This document shows positions 9,401 to 15,771 of a stretch of 39,036 nucleotides of DNA, in pieces. The translations under genes and the position numbers were made by a program. The DNA lies in NCBI RefSeq assembly GCF_029959445.1, contig NZ_JASCOR010000027.1:1-39036 (forward strand), written 5' to 3'. How positions within the stretch are numbered: position 1 is the first letter of the stretch; each line of letters begins with the position of its first letter. The notes beneath the pieces were generated by a model. It was not told the origin of the DNA, ran no database searches, and saw only the letters and a program-made list of their open reading frames with translations. This DNA is from Stenotrophomonas sp. PS02298 (GTDB lineage: Bacteria; Pseudomonadota; Gammaproteobacteria; Xanthomonadales; Xanthomonadaceae).

Positions 9401-9475
9401 ACCGGCACGGCGCGGTTGGTGCGGCGTGCGCGCGGTTTGCCGCCGGTGGAGCGTGCGGTTGTTGTAGAGGGCTGA
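6404..9475 (+). CDS. RND efflux permease, second subunit (altered proton relay)
   Basis: This encodes a 1023-residue AcrB-type permease, close to the normal family length, with two six-helix halves. The TM4 motif reads MLVDNAVVVVES, so the second acidic residue is Asn (Asp398-Asn399). The TM10 motif reads VVVNNGIVMIEH, with Asn905 where AcrB has Lys940. Two residues of the classical proton relay are therefore replaced here, while the upstream permease has both. This points to a division of labour within a heteromeric pump rather than two independent pumps, but that is inference. The ATG lies 4 bp after the upstream stop. No outer-membrane factor gene follows, so the system would borrow a TolC-like channel. 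Confidence 0.92.
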   Translation: MNITELSIRRPVTTIMLFVSMVVIGLIAAFKLPLESEPEASIPFFFIALPYPGSTPEEVERNLLRPVEEAIATMPGIKTMNSRANAEGGQIQVEFSDWNRDIAMAASEARERIDAVRDELPDDFRRYYVQRWSTSDQEAISLRLNSAEDLTARADMIERAIKQRLERLPGVARVEVEGVAKQEVLIALDKDRISAHGVALNDLVQKLQAANFAVSAGQITEDGRRLRVQPKGELLEVQELRDLPVNNRGTRLSDIAEVSLQPQRMSYVRRMEGKPSVGVDIYKERSANLVDLSRAVTKEVALLGEDPALRGVDIEIAWDSGKAVTSSLLALAEAGAIGLLLSVIVLYAFLRHWPSTLMVSMAIPICFIMTLGFMYFTGISLNIISMMGLLLAVGMLVDNAVVVVESIYQEREKYPGKPEMASIIGTRHVAIALSAGTLCHCVVFLPMMFGEKNIITIYLTQLALTISFSLLASWLVAVSLIPMLSARMKTPPALKSPFISRLQARYARILRWTLQNRGWSVAGIVLVSVLSVWPMTHTTGGGDDNDPDEINIFYQWKGSYSKEEMGKEVQRVEDFVNANRDEFKIKRVYSRFAEQGWAQTRLYLSIDDREQSKKIEEEVRKGLPQSARAKIGIGWPGGMGSEGQGLRFSLVGDSSQTLRELADDIVPILARNPKLRDVRVDVGDANAELAVRVNRERAASYGFSAQQVAQFVGMALRGSSLRDFHRDDVEIPVNVRFSGSENYSIEDLSSFMVRSSSGKEIPLLAMVDVNVNPAANSIQRLNRQTMLRIEAGLAKDVPMDQARKSVEETLDRVQFPPGYGYTFNGAGFNINFDGMDQMVTAIFIALILMVVIMAAVFESLLFPAAIMSCVLFSIYGVYWLFWLTGTEMNIMAVIGILVLMGVVVNNGIVMIEHINNLRRRGVSRTEALIEGSRERLRPIMMTMGTAILAMVPIALNTTTADGMPPYYPMARAIAGGLAFSTVVSLLFLPTIYALLDDLRTGTARLVRRARGLPPVERAVVVEG

Positions 9476-9548
9476 TTGGCTGGAGGGCAGGGCGGCTGTA
9501 GCTGCTGCGAAATGCAAAGGCAATAGCAACAGCTGAAGCAAGAGCTGC

Positions 9549-9586
9549 CCTCACCCCTACCCCTCTCCCGCATGCGGGAGAGGGGA
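9549..9586. repeat. REP element with CCCTCTCCCGCATGCGGG palindrome, copy A
   Basis: A C-rich flank (CCCTCACCCCTACCC) leads into the palindrome CTCTCCCGCATGCGGGAGAG. An inverted copy lies at 9727-9766, so the two form a pair about 140 bp apart. A diverged relative lies at 12776-12900. This repeat type is common in intergenic regions of Xanthomonadaceae. On transcription it gives a strong hairpin past the RND operon, although no T-run follows. Confidence 0.8.
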
Positions 9587-9664
9587 CAGCCAAGGCAAAG
9601 GCCAAAGCAACAGCCAAAGCCAAAGCAACAGTCAAAGCAACAGCCAAAGCAACAGCCAAAGCCG
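9587..9664. repeat. Low-complexity AAAGC-rich short repeats
   Basis: This stretch is built from imperfect 6- and 12-bp units such as CAAAGCAACAGC, repeated about six times between the two REP copies. It has no start codon with a ribosome binding site and reads as repetitive Ala/Lys or Phe/Gly/Cys in its open frames, so it is not called as a gene. Confidence 0.75.
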
Positions 9665-9726
9665 GCCATCAGGCTTCCGCTGCCGAAGCCGACGACGCAG
9701 CAGCAAAAGAAAATGCAGGAGAGCTA

Positions 9727-9766
9727 GTCCCCTCTCCCGCATGCGGGAGAGGGGTAGGGGTGAGGG
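9727..9766. repeat. REP element with CCCTCTCCCGCATGCGGG palindrome, copy B (inverted)
   Basis: This is an inverted copy of 9549-9586: the same palindrome followed by the G-rich flank GGGTAGGGGTGAGGG. Together the two arms could fold into one long hairpin enclosing the AAAGC repeats. Confidence 0.8.
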
Positions 9767-9810
9767 CGCTTCTAAGCTTTTAAAGCATCTACAGCTTTTA
9801 AACCAAAGCT

Positions 9811-9908
9811 CAAAGCAAAGGCTTCAAGGCAAAGGTCTCAAAGCAAAGGCCTCAAAGCAAAGACCTCAAAGCAAAGACCTCAAAGCAAAGACCTCAAAGC
9901 AAAGGCTT
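9811..9908. repeat. Tandem array of seven 14-bp units
   Basis: Seven consecutive 14-bp units run without gaps, with the central sequence CAAAGCAAAGACCT. Three central units (9853-9894) are identical, and the outer ones differ at one to three positions. The array ends at the stop codon of the TraB-family gene (the complement of the stop starts at 9908). It has no spacers and is not a CRISPR. It is likely prone to slippage. Confidence 0.9.
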
Positions 9909-11128
9909 CACCCAGCCAACTTCCCATAAACACTGAAGCCGGTAAGCCACAGTCCCAGCATGCTGCCGATATTGGTGAGCATGAACGTCAGCACGATGCG
10001 GGTAACGCGATTCCGGTACCAGCCTTTCAGGCTCTGCGCATCATCACGTAGCTGCAGGAAATCCTGATACGTCGGCTTGCGCAGCCGCGTTTCCACCAGT
10101 GCCGAAAACGCACCGGTGGGAATGCTCAAACGGAAGGGCTTGAACGGCGCAACCACGATCGCGGTCAGGATGCTCAACGGATGGCTGGCAGCAAGCAATG
10201 CACCCAAGCCAGCCAGGCCGCCGGTGAACATCGCCCAGGTCAGCAGCATGTCGGCACCCATGCCCATGCCGCCCTTCCAGAAACCAAACCCAATTCCGCC
10301 CAGCACGATGGCGAGGATGCCCAGCGTGATCCACGGGATGTTGCGCTTCTTCGGCACCGACTCCAATTGTTCGCGAAGCGGGCCGGGTGCCTCGGTATCG
10401 GTTTCCAGATAGCGGGCCAACCCTGCAAGGTGACCCGCGCCAACCACCGCCAGCACATTGCGCTGCTCGCTGTTGTGTTCCTCGCGCAGACGCGTAGCCA
10501 TATAACGGTCGCGCTCACCGATGATGGCTTGGTACAGCGCCGGGCTTTCATTGGCGAATTCGCCAAAGCTCGACTCCAGCATGTCGCCTTGCTTGAGCTT
10601 CTCGATTTCTTCTTCGCCTACATCCTCGGATGAGAACAGGCCGGCGCCCAGGCCCATCACCAGCTTGACCTTGCCGAAGAAGCCCAGGCTCTGCGAAGCG
10701 CGGCGGAAGGTGAGGCCGACATCGCGGTCGATCAGGTGCACGGGCAGGTCGTTGGCCTTGGCCAGTTCCACTGCGCGCTTCAGTTCAGCACCGGGTTCGA
10801 TCCCCAACTGCTCTGCGAGACGGCGTTGGTAAGCGGCCAGCGCGAGGTTGGCGGCAAACAGCGCCACGCGGCCCTTGCGGATCACTTCGACCAGATCCAG
10901 CTGTGCCAAGGCGTTGGGGTTGGTCAGCGCCTGCAGGCGCTGCGGGTCCAGCTCGACTGCGACTGCGTCGTACTGGCCGCTGGCGATGGCCTGCTCAACC
11001 GCTTGTACGCTGGCTGCAGAGACGTGGGCAGTGCCCAGCAAGGTATAGCGCACGCCGTCGCGTTCAACCACGCGCACAGGCTGGCCGGCCAGCAGTTCGC
11101 CGCCGGTTTCGATAGAGGAGTCAGTCAT
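9908..11128 (-). CDS. TraB/GumN-family membrane protein
   Basis: This encodes a protein of about 406 residues. The N-terminal half is a TraB/PrgY/GumN domain, with the early GTAHVS motif, a predicted active-site-like VAVELDPQR segment and the late GAGHLAGL motif. The C-terminal third carries about four hydrophobic segments and is probably in the inner membrane. The family is related to Tiki-type metalloprotease-like proteins and PrgY, a pheromone-inhibiting protein; the bacterial function is not settled. The start at 11128 lies 4 bp past the acetyltransferase stop. An in-frame ATG at 11140 that overlaps that stop is an alternative. It is the third gene after aguB and the acetyltransferase on the minus strand, probably co-transcribed. 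Confidence 0.85.
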   Translation of the reverse strand: MTDSSIETGGELLAGQPVRVVERDGVRYTLLGTAHVSAASVQAVEQAIASGQYDAVAVELDPQRLQALTNPNALAQLDLVEVIRKGRVALFAANLALAAYQRRLAEQLGIEPGAELKRAVELAKANDLPVHLIDRDVGLTFRRASQSLGFFGKVKLVMGLGAGLFSSEDVGEEEIEKLKQGDMLESSFGEFANESPALYQAIIGERDRYMATRLREEHNSEQRNVLAVVGAGHLAGLARYLETDTEAPGPLREQLESVPKKRNIPWITLGILAIVLGGIGFGFWKGGMGMGADMLLTWAMFTGGLAGLGALLAASHPLSILTAIVVAPFKPFRLSIPTGAFSALVETRLRKPTYQDFLQLRDDAQSLKGWYRNRVTRIVLTFMLTNIGSMLGLWLTGFSVYGKLAG

Positions 11129-11132
11129 TGCT

Positions 11133-11663
11133 TCATTCATTGGATGGGGCGCTGTCGGCACCGTCGCCGAGTGCGCGTTGCATCTGTACCGTGTCCAGCC
11201 AGCGACCGTGCTTGCGGCCAAGGCCGCGGAACACGCCAACCAGCTCAAAGCCGAAACGCTCATGCAGCTTGATCGATGCGGTATTGGTCGGTTCGCCGAT
11301 CACCGCGATCATCTGCCGGAAGCCGCGTGCGGTGCATTCGTCGATCAAGGCCTGCATCAAGGCCCTGCCAACGCCTTTACCCTGGAAGCGAGCATCGACG
11401 TAGACCGAGTTCTCCACGGTCCACTGATAGGCGATGCGGGCGCGGTAGCTGTTGGCGTAGGCGTAACCGGCTACCTCGCCGTCGATGGTGGCGACGAGAT
11501 AGGGAAAGCCGCGCGCGGTGATGTCCTGCATGCGCTGCGCCATCTCCGCCGCGGCGGGGACTTCGTACTCGTAGGTGTTCACCAGCTCGCGCACCTCCAC
11601 CGCGTAGATCGCGGTGATGGCCGGGATGTCAGCGGGGGTTGCGGTGCGCAGCTGCAGGCTCAT
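11133..11663 (-). CDS. GNAT N-acetyltransferase, phosphinothricin/methionine-sulfone type
   Basis: This encodes a 176-residue acetyl-CoA-dependent N-acetyltransferase. The start MSLQLRTATPADIPAITAIY is a classic GNAT beginning. The acetyl-CoA pyrophosphate loop is RFQGKGVGRAL (residues about 93-103). The C-terminal part has the NTASIKLHERFGFELVG segment and the GRWLDTVQMQ end typical of the Pat/Bar/MddA subgroup. Enzymes of this group act on small amino acids such as phosphinothricin or methionine sulfone; the natural substrate here is not evident. It begins 11 bp after the aguB stop, so it is probably in one transcript with aguB and the TraB-family gene. Confidence 0.9.
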   Translation of the reverse strand: MSLQLRTATPADIPAITAIYAVEVRELVNTYEYEVPAAAEMAQRMQDITARGFPYLVATIDGEVAGYAYANSYRARIAYQWTVENSVYVDARFQGKGVGRALMQALIDECTARGFRQMIAVIGEPTNTASIKLHERFGFELVGVFRGLGRKHGRWLDTVQMQRALGDGADSAPSNE

Positions 11664-11674
11664 GTCAGGTCCGG

Positions 11675-12562
11675 TCAGTCGATGTAGCGCTTGAGCAGGT
11701 CGCCGTAGGCATCGATGCGGCGGTCACGCAGGAACGGCCAGATGCGGCGTACGTGCTCGCTGCGCTGCAGGTCGACGTCGCAGACCAGCAGGGTTGCTTC
11801 GGTGCCGGCTTCGGCAATGAACTCGCCCTGCGGGCCCAGCACGTGGCTGTTGCCCCAGAAGTTGATGCCGGACGCACCCAGCGGCGAGGCTTCGTGGCCG
11901 ACGCGGTTGCAGCTCAGTACCGGCACGCCGTTGGCAACGGCATGGCCGCGGTGGCTCAGCACCCAGGCATCGCGCTGGCGGTTCTTCTCGTCCTGCACAT
12001 CGTCCGGGTCCCAGCCGATCGCGGTCGGGTAGAGCAGCAGTTCGGCACCGGCCAGGGCCATCAGGCGGGCGGCTTCCGGATACCACTGGTCCCAGCAGAC
12101 AAGCACGCCGAGGCGACCCACAGATGTCTCGATCGGCTTGAAACCGATGTCGCCCGGGGTAAAGTAGAACTTCTCGTAGAAGCCCGGGTCGTCGGGAATG
12201 TGCATCTTGCGGTACTTGCCCAGCAAGGTGCCGTCCTTTTCGAAGACCACGGCGGTGTTGTGGTACAGGCCAGCGGCGCGGCGCTCGAACAGCGAGCCGA
12301 CGATGACCACGCCATGCTTCTTGGCCAGTGCGCCGAGGTGCTCGGTGCTGGGGCCGGGGATTGGCTCGGCAAGGTCGAACTCGTCCACCGATTCGTGCTG
12401 GCAGAAGTACGCGCCGTTGTGCAGTTCCTGCAGCAGCACCAGTTTCGCGCCCTGCGCGGCAGCCTCGGCTACCCGTGCATCAATCACGGCCAGGTTGGCG
12501 GCGGCATCACCGTGGTTTCGTTCCTGCACCAGGGCGACGGTAAGAGGGCTGCGCGAGTTCAT
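11675..12562 (-). CDS. aguB: N-carbamoylputrescine amidase
   Basis: This encodes a 295-residue member of the carbon-nitrogen hydrolase (nitrilase) superfamily. It converts N-carbamoylputrescine to putrescine, CO2 and ammonia, the last step of the agmatine route to putrescine. The catalytic triad is visible: Glu46 in LLQELHNG, Lys119 in GKYRKMHIPDD and Cys156 in VLVCWDQWYPEAAR. The full-length match through LLYPTAIGWDPDD and the NFWGNSHVLGPQGE segment is typical of AguB. Agmatine deiminase, which supplies the substrate, lies upstream on the same strand, beyond a 389-bp repeat-filled gap. The cytoplasmic location and function are secure. Confidence 0.95.
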   Translation of the reverse strand: MNSRSPLTVALVQERNHGDAAANLAVIDARVAEAAAQGAKLVLLQELHNGAYFCQHESVDEFDLAEPIPGPSTEHLGALAKKHGVVIVGSLFERRAAGLYHNTAVVFEKDGTLLGKYRKMHIPDDPGFYEKFYFTPGDIGFKPIETSVGRLGVLVCWDQWYPEAARLMALAGAELLLYPTAIGWDPDDVQDEKNRQRDAWVLSHRGHAVANGVPVLSCNRVGHEASPLGASGINFWGNSHVLGPQGEFIAEAGTEATLLVCDVDLQRSEHVRRIWPFLRDRRIDAYGDLLKRYID

Positions 12563-12676
12563 GCTGCGATCCTGCGGGGGAAAGGACGAATGTTAACGCG
12601 GATGTGCGTTGGTAACGCGGTCTGGGCTGAACGGAGAGCGCAGTAGGGCGCGCCCGCGGTTGCTTGTGCTTTTCAG

Positions 12677-12770
12677 GTAGAGCCGAGCCATGCTCGGCTG
12701 AACATGCAGGTAGCAGATCCGGATTGCGCGGCCCCGGAGCGAAAGGCAGCCGAGCGTGGCTCGGCTCTAC
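12677..12770. repeat. Inverted pair of SMAG-type GTAG stem-loops
   Basis: One unit runs from 12677 (GTAGAGCCGAGCCATGCTC...) to 12699. A second, in the opposite orientation, runs from 12748 to 12770 and ends CTCGGCTCTAC. Each folds as an AGCCGAGC / GCTCGGCT hairpin. Terminal GTAG with this stem is the hallmark of SMAG repeats in Stenotrophomonas. The two form a dimer about 50 bp apart. Confidence 0.85.
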
Positions 12771-12775
12771 GCTTT

Positions 12776-12900
12776 GAGCCCCTCTCCCGTTTGCGGGGGG
12801 GAGAGAGGCCGCTTGCGAACCACTGGTTCGCGGTCGATCGAGCGCCTTTGCGCCAGCGCAAAGGCCGGGGCGCGGAGCGGGGGTTGGGGTGAGGGGGCTT
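12776..12900. repeat. Diverged REP unit with C-rich and G-rich flanks
   Basis: A left arm CCCCTCTCCCGTTTGCGGG (12778-12796) and a right arm GGGTTGGGGTGAGGGGG enclose about 80 bp. The enclosed part contains its own palindromes, GCGAACCACTGGTTCGC (12815-12831) and CTTTGCGCCAGCGCAAAG. It is related to the pair at 9549-9766 but more degenerate. Together with the flanking GTAG elements it fills nearly all of the gap between aguA and aguB. Confidence 0.7.
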
Positions 12901-12918
12901 TTCGCTGGTAAAGCCCCT

Positions 12919-12940
12919 GCCGAGCATGGCTCGGCACTAC
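12919..12940. repeat. Single SMAG-type GTAG stem-loop
   Basis: The unit GCCGAGCATGGCTCGGC is followed by ACTAC, which is the reverse complement of GTAGT. It is the same element as the array at 38823-39036 and lies 12 bp past the stop codon of aguA, where it may act as a 3' end hairpin. Confidence 0.85.
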
Positions 12941-12951
12941 AGGTGCGGCGA

Positions 12952-13989
12952 TTAGTTCTTCAGCAGGCCGGCTGGCAGTTGCATGGTGATGCAGTGCAGG
13001 CTGCCGTTCTGCCAGATCAGCGAGCGGCAGGGAACCTGCACGATTTCGCGGTCAGGGAAAGCCTGTGCCAGTACGTCACGCGCGACATCATCGGCGGCGT
13101 CGCCATAGGCCGGCATCAGTACCGCGCCATTGATGATCAGGAAATTGGCGTACGAGGCTGCCAGGCGGCGGCCTTCGTCCAGAACCGGCTCGGCCCAGGG
13201 CAACGGGAACAGGCGGTAAGGCTTGCCGTCGCTGGTGCGCAGTGCGGCCAGTTCGGCGCCCATGGCCTGCAGCTCGGCGTAATGCGAATCCTGCGGGTCG
13301 TCGCAGTTCTGGTAAACGATGCTGTCGGCCGAGGCAAAGCGGGCGAGGGTATCGATGTGCGCGTCGGTGTCGTCGCCTTCCAGGTAGCCGTGGTCCAGCC
13401 ACAGCACGCGGTCCTGCTGCATCCAGCTGGCCATGTCGGTGCTGAGTGAATCGCGGTCGCGCTCGGGGTGGCGTTCGTGCAGGCACTTCCAGGTGGTCAG
13501 CAGGGTGCCGGCACCGTCGGTGTCGATGGCGCCGCCCTCGAGCGCGAACGGAATGCTGCGGACCTGCGCATTGTTGAACACCTGGGCCTGGTCGAGCACT
13601 CCGACCAGTTGGTCATCGAGGCTGGCTTCGAACTTGCCGCCCCAGCCGGTGAAGCGGAAATCCAGCAGCTGGAAGCTGCCGTCGGCGCGCTTGAGGGTGA
13701 TCGGGCCGGAATCGCGCAACCAGGTGTCATCGTAAGGTGCGGTGACGAACTGCACGCGATCCATCTCCACTCGGTTCGAGCGCAGGCGCATTTCCGCGTA
13801 GGTTTCGATGTCGTCATCGGCCACGCAGATCAGCACTGGCTGGTAGCGGGTGATGGCGCTGACCAGGGCGATGTAGGTTTCCTCAACCTCGGCCAGGCGC
13901 TCGGCCCAGTCGGTGTCGGCATTCGGCCAGGCGATCAATACGCCGGACTGGGTTTCCCATTCGGCTGGAAAGCGGAGCGTTTCGTTCAT
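12952..13989 (-). CDS. aguA: Agmatine deiminase
   Basis: This encodes a 345-residue guanidino-group-modifying enzyme that hydrolyses agmatine to N-carbamoylputrescine and ammonia. Family motifs are visible: PAEW at the N-terminus, WLRDSGP (Asp93), the EGGAIDTDG loop (Glu151), HIDTLARF (His211) and the C-terminal NGSLHCITMQ with the nucleophile Cys333. The length is slightly short for the family (about 350-370). Its product is the substrate of AguB encoded downstream. The genes are on the same strand but separated by repeats, so they may be transcribed separately or joined by read-through. Upstream, 69 bp away, is a small secreted-protein gene in the same orientation. Confidence 0.95.
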   Translation of the reverse strand: MNETLRFPAEWETQSGVLIAWPNADTDWAERLAEVEETYIALVSAITRYQPVLICVADDDIETYAEMRLRSNRVEMDRVQFVTAPYDDTWLRDSGPITLKRADGSFQLLDFRFTGWGGKFEASLDDQLVGVLDQAQVFNNAQVRSIPFALEGGAIDTDGAGTLLTTWKCLHERHPERDRDSLSTDMASWMQQDRVLWLDHGYLEGDDTDAHIDTLARFASADSIVYQNCDDPQDSHYAELQAMGAELAALRTSDGKPYRLFPLPWAEPVLDEGRRLAASYANFLIINGAVLMPAYGDAADDVARDVLAQAFPDREIVQVPCRSLIWQNGSLHCITMQLPAGLLKN

Positions 13990-14058
13990 TCTTCTCGGAT
14001 GCGTTCGGCCCGGTCGGGCGTTGGAGCGGCAGGCCAGGGCCTGCCGCCTGGAAAGGGG

Positions 14059-14388
14059 TCAGCGGATCGGGGGCTTTGGCCCGATTTCATCCGGGCTGGC
14101 CTGACGGGCTACCACGTCGATCACGCGCTGCTTCTCGAAGTACACGGTAAAGGCCGGATAAACCCAGCGGTTGATGGTTGGCCATTGCCGTTTCTGGCCG
14201 CCGCGCGGGTCCATGCGCTCGCTCGGTGCGCCGAAGCGGGCTTCCACCTCGGCCATGCTCTGGCCGCGGGCTGGGATGGCCTGGGCCGGCTTCTCCTGTG
14301 CGCGCTCGATCAGCAAAGTGTCAGCCTGCGCTGCCGGTGCGGCGGCAAGAACGGCGATCAGGCCCAGAATCTTGAATGCGTGCTTCAT
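14059..14388 (-). CDS. Small exported protein of unknown function
   Basis: This encodes a 109-residue protein with a signal peptide (MKHAFKILGLIAVLAAAPAAQA, cleavage near residue 22). The mature part holds a SMAEVEARFGAPSER helix followed by a Trp/Tyr-rich sheet (QWPTINRWVYPAFTVYFE) and a VIDVVA end. The pattern resembles the BamE/SmpA-like fold, in which a helix with GxP precedes a small sheet, but I make no functional claim. The ATG at 14388 is chosen because GGGGAG sits 8-9 bp upstream; a GTG two codons earlier is less likely. It precedes aguA by 69 bp on the same strand. Confidence 0.8.
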   Translation of the reverse strand: MKHAFKILGLIAVLAAAPAAQADTLLIERAQEKPAQAIPARGQSMAEVEARFGAPSERMDPRGGQKRQWPTINRWVYPAFTVYFEKQRVIDVVARQASPDEIGPKPPIR

Positions 14389-14511
14389 GGTCACATCTCC
14401 CCAGAGGACAGGTTGGGATTACAGCAAAAATTGACGATGAAAGTGTGGTCCTGCGTCGTTGTTGCTGCATGCACTCAGCAATGCGTCATCGCGGTGCCTG
14501 GCCCGGTACGC

Positions 14512-14538
14512 AAAAAGCCGCCCGGAAGGCGGCTTTTT
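14512..14538 (-). terminator. Intrinsic terminator downstream of rpmJ
   Basis: The stem AAAAAGCCGCC / GGCGGCTTTTT has a CGGAA loop and flanking A5 and T5 runs, so it could work on both strands. It lies 48 bp past the rpmJ stop on the minus strand, which is the transcript it most plausibly ends. Confidence 0.85.
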
Positions 14539-14586
14539 GGCGTTGCCTGACCCTTGAGGATCAAGCCCTGGCTTGCGCCAGTTGGC

Positions 14587-14712
14587 TCAGCGCTGGCGAG
14601 CCTTGAAGCGCGGGTTCGACTTGCAGATCACGAAGATCTTGCCGCGACGGCGCACAACTTTGCAATCACGGTGACGGGTCTTCGCCGACTTCAGGGAGGA
14701 CAGAACTTTCAT
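14587..14712 (-). CDS. rpmJ: 50S ribosomal protein L36, zinc-ligand-poor (C-minus, YkgO-like) form
   Basis: This encodes a 41-residue protein, [17 protein letters not shown]..., which ends NPRFKARQR. It is L36 of the large ribosomal subunit. The zinc-binding form has two CxxC-type cysteines, a third Cys and a His. Here only Cys17 and the Cys in FVICKS remain, and the His position reads Phe (PRFK). This is the pattern of the zinc-independent paralogue known in E. coli as YkgO. The gene is alone, away from the S10/spc ribosomal operons, divergent from cmk and followed by a strong terminator. Confidence 0.95.
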   Translation of the reverse strand: MKVLSSLKSAKTRHRDCKVVRRRGKIFVICKSNPRFKARQR

Positions 14713-14903
14713 GACATACCTCGGCGGATACTGGTAAGGAGATCTTAGGAGCGTGGCCGCGGATATGCAGGGTAACGCCCGTTCAAGCCCGCCATTCTAC
14801 TGGGTATTTCCGCGCCAGTTCAAGTGCTTGCGTGCAAACGGGTGCGGGCAGGGCGGTGCGGGGCGTTAGAATAGCCCGAATCTCGTTCCAGACAGGCGTT
14901 TAA

Positions 14904-15578
14904 ATGAGCCAATTGCCTCCCGTTCTCACCATTGATGGCCCGTCCGGGGCTGGCAAGGGTACCGTCAGTCGCATTATTGCCCGCCAGCTGGGCTGGCATT
15001 ACCTGGACTCCGGTGCGCTGTATCGCGCGGTGGGTGTGGCCGCCAGCTGGGCTGATATAGACACCTCCGATGCCTCGGCGCTGGTGCGCTGCACCTTTGA
15101 CACCAAGGTCCAGTTCGTGGAGCAGGGCGAGAGCCTGCGGGTACTGGTCAACGGTAGCGATGCCACTGATGAGCTGCGCCTGGAGACGACGGGGGCACTG
15201 GCCTCGGCCATTGCCGCCATTCCCGAGGTCCGGGCCGCGCTGAAGGAGCGTCAGCGCGCATTCAGGGTTTTGCCCGGGTTGGTGGCCGATGGTCGAGATA
15301 TGGGGACCGTCATCTTCCCTGACGCCCCATTCAAGGTTTTCCTGACCGCGAGCGCCGAGGAGCGGGCCGAGCGGCGGCATAAACAGTTGAAAGAAAAAGG
15401 GGTTTCGGTTAACTTTGAAGACCTCCTGCGTGAGATCATGGCCCGCGACGCCCGTGATGCACAGCGCGCAGTGGCGCCCCTGAGGCCGGCCGATGACGCC
15501 ATCCTCATCGACACCAGCGGTATTGGCATCGACGACGTCGTTGCCAAGGTGCTGGGTCTGGTTTCCAAGGAAGCCTGA
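14904..15578 (+). CDS. cmk: Cytidylate kinase
   Basis: This encodes a 224-residue cytoplasmic nucleoside monophosphate kinase that converts CMP and dCMP to the diphosphates with ATP. The P-loop GPSGAGKGT (residues 12-20) is next to the [12 protein letters not shown] substrate segment. [13 protein letters not shown], the (D)GRD motif, binds the pyrimidine ring. A lid-region segment [14 protein letters not shown] follows. The length is usual for the family (about 225). It heads the conserved cmk-rpsA-ihfB-lapA-lapB order. The start is the ATG at 14904, with AGACAGG upstream. A TAGAAT hexamer at 14867-14872 is a possible -10 site, but no good -35 is seen. Confidence 0.96.
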   Translation: MSQLPPVLTIDGPSGAGKGTVSRIIARQLGWHYLDSGALYRAVGVAASWADIDTSDASALVRCTFDTKVQFVEQGESLRVLVNGSDATDELRLETTGALASAIAAIPEVRAALKERQRAFRVLPGLVADGRDMGTVIFPDAPFKVFLTASAEERAERRHKQLKEKGVSVNFEDLLREIMARDARDAQRAVAPLRPADDAILIDTSGIGIDDVVAKVLGLVSKEA

Positions 15579-15771
15579 TCCTCGCAGCGTTGAGTGCGGT
15601 CAGTTGATCGATCGTAGTCGTAGCAAAGATGTTGCAACAACCCGCTGCGCAATGGTGCGTGGTGGGCTTTTTCATTCACATTCGGCCGCTGTCATGGGGT
15701 CGTCCAACAGGCTGGACAGTACGGGTTTTCGCAACAGATCCGCTGTCCATATGTTCAACTGAGTAAATCTA

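Noticed and set aside
9372-9669. Phe/Gly/Cys- or Ala/Val/Leu-repeat open frames on the minus strand
   Set aside because: They arise from the AAAGC short repeats and REP palindromes, not from a conserved protein.
9741-9929. 62-codon Lys/Gln-rich open frame
   Set aside because: It is a translation of the 14-bp tandem repeat; periodic SKQRL-type sequence without a ribosome binding site.
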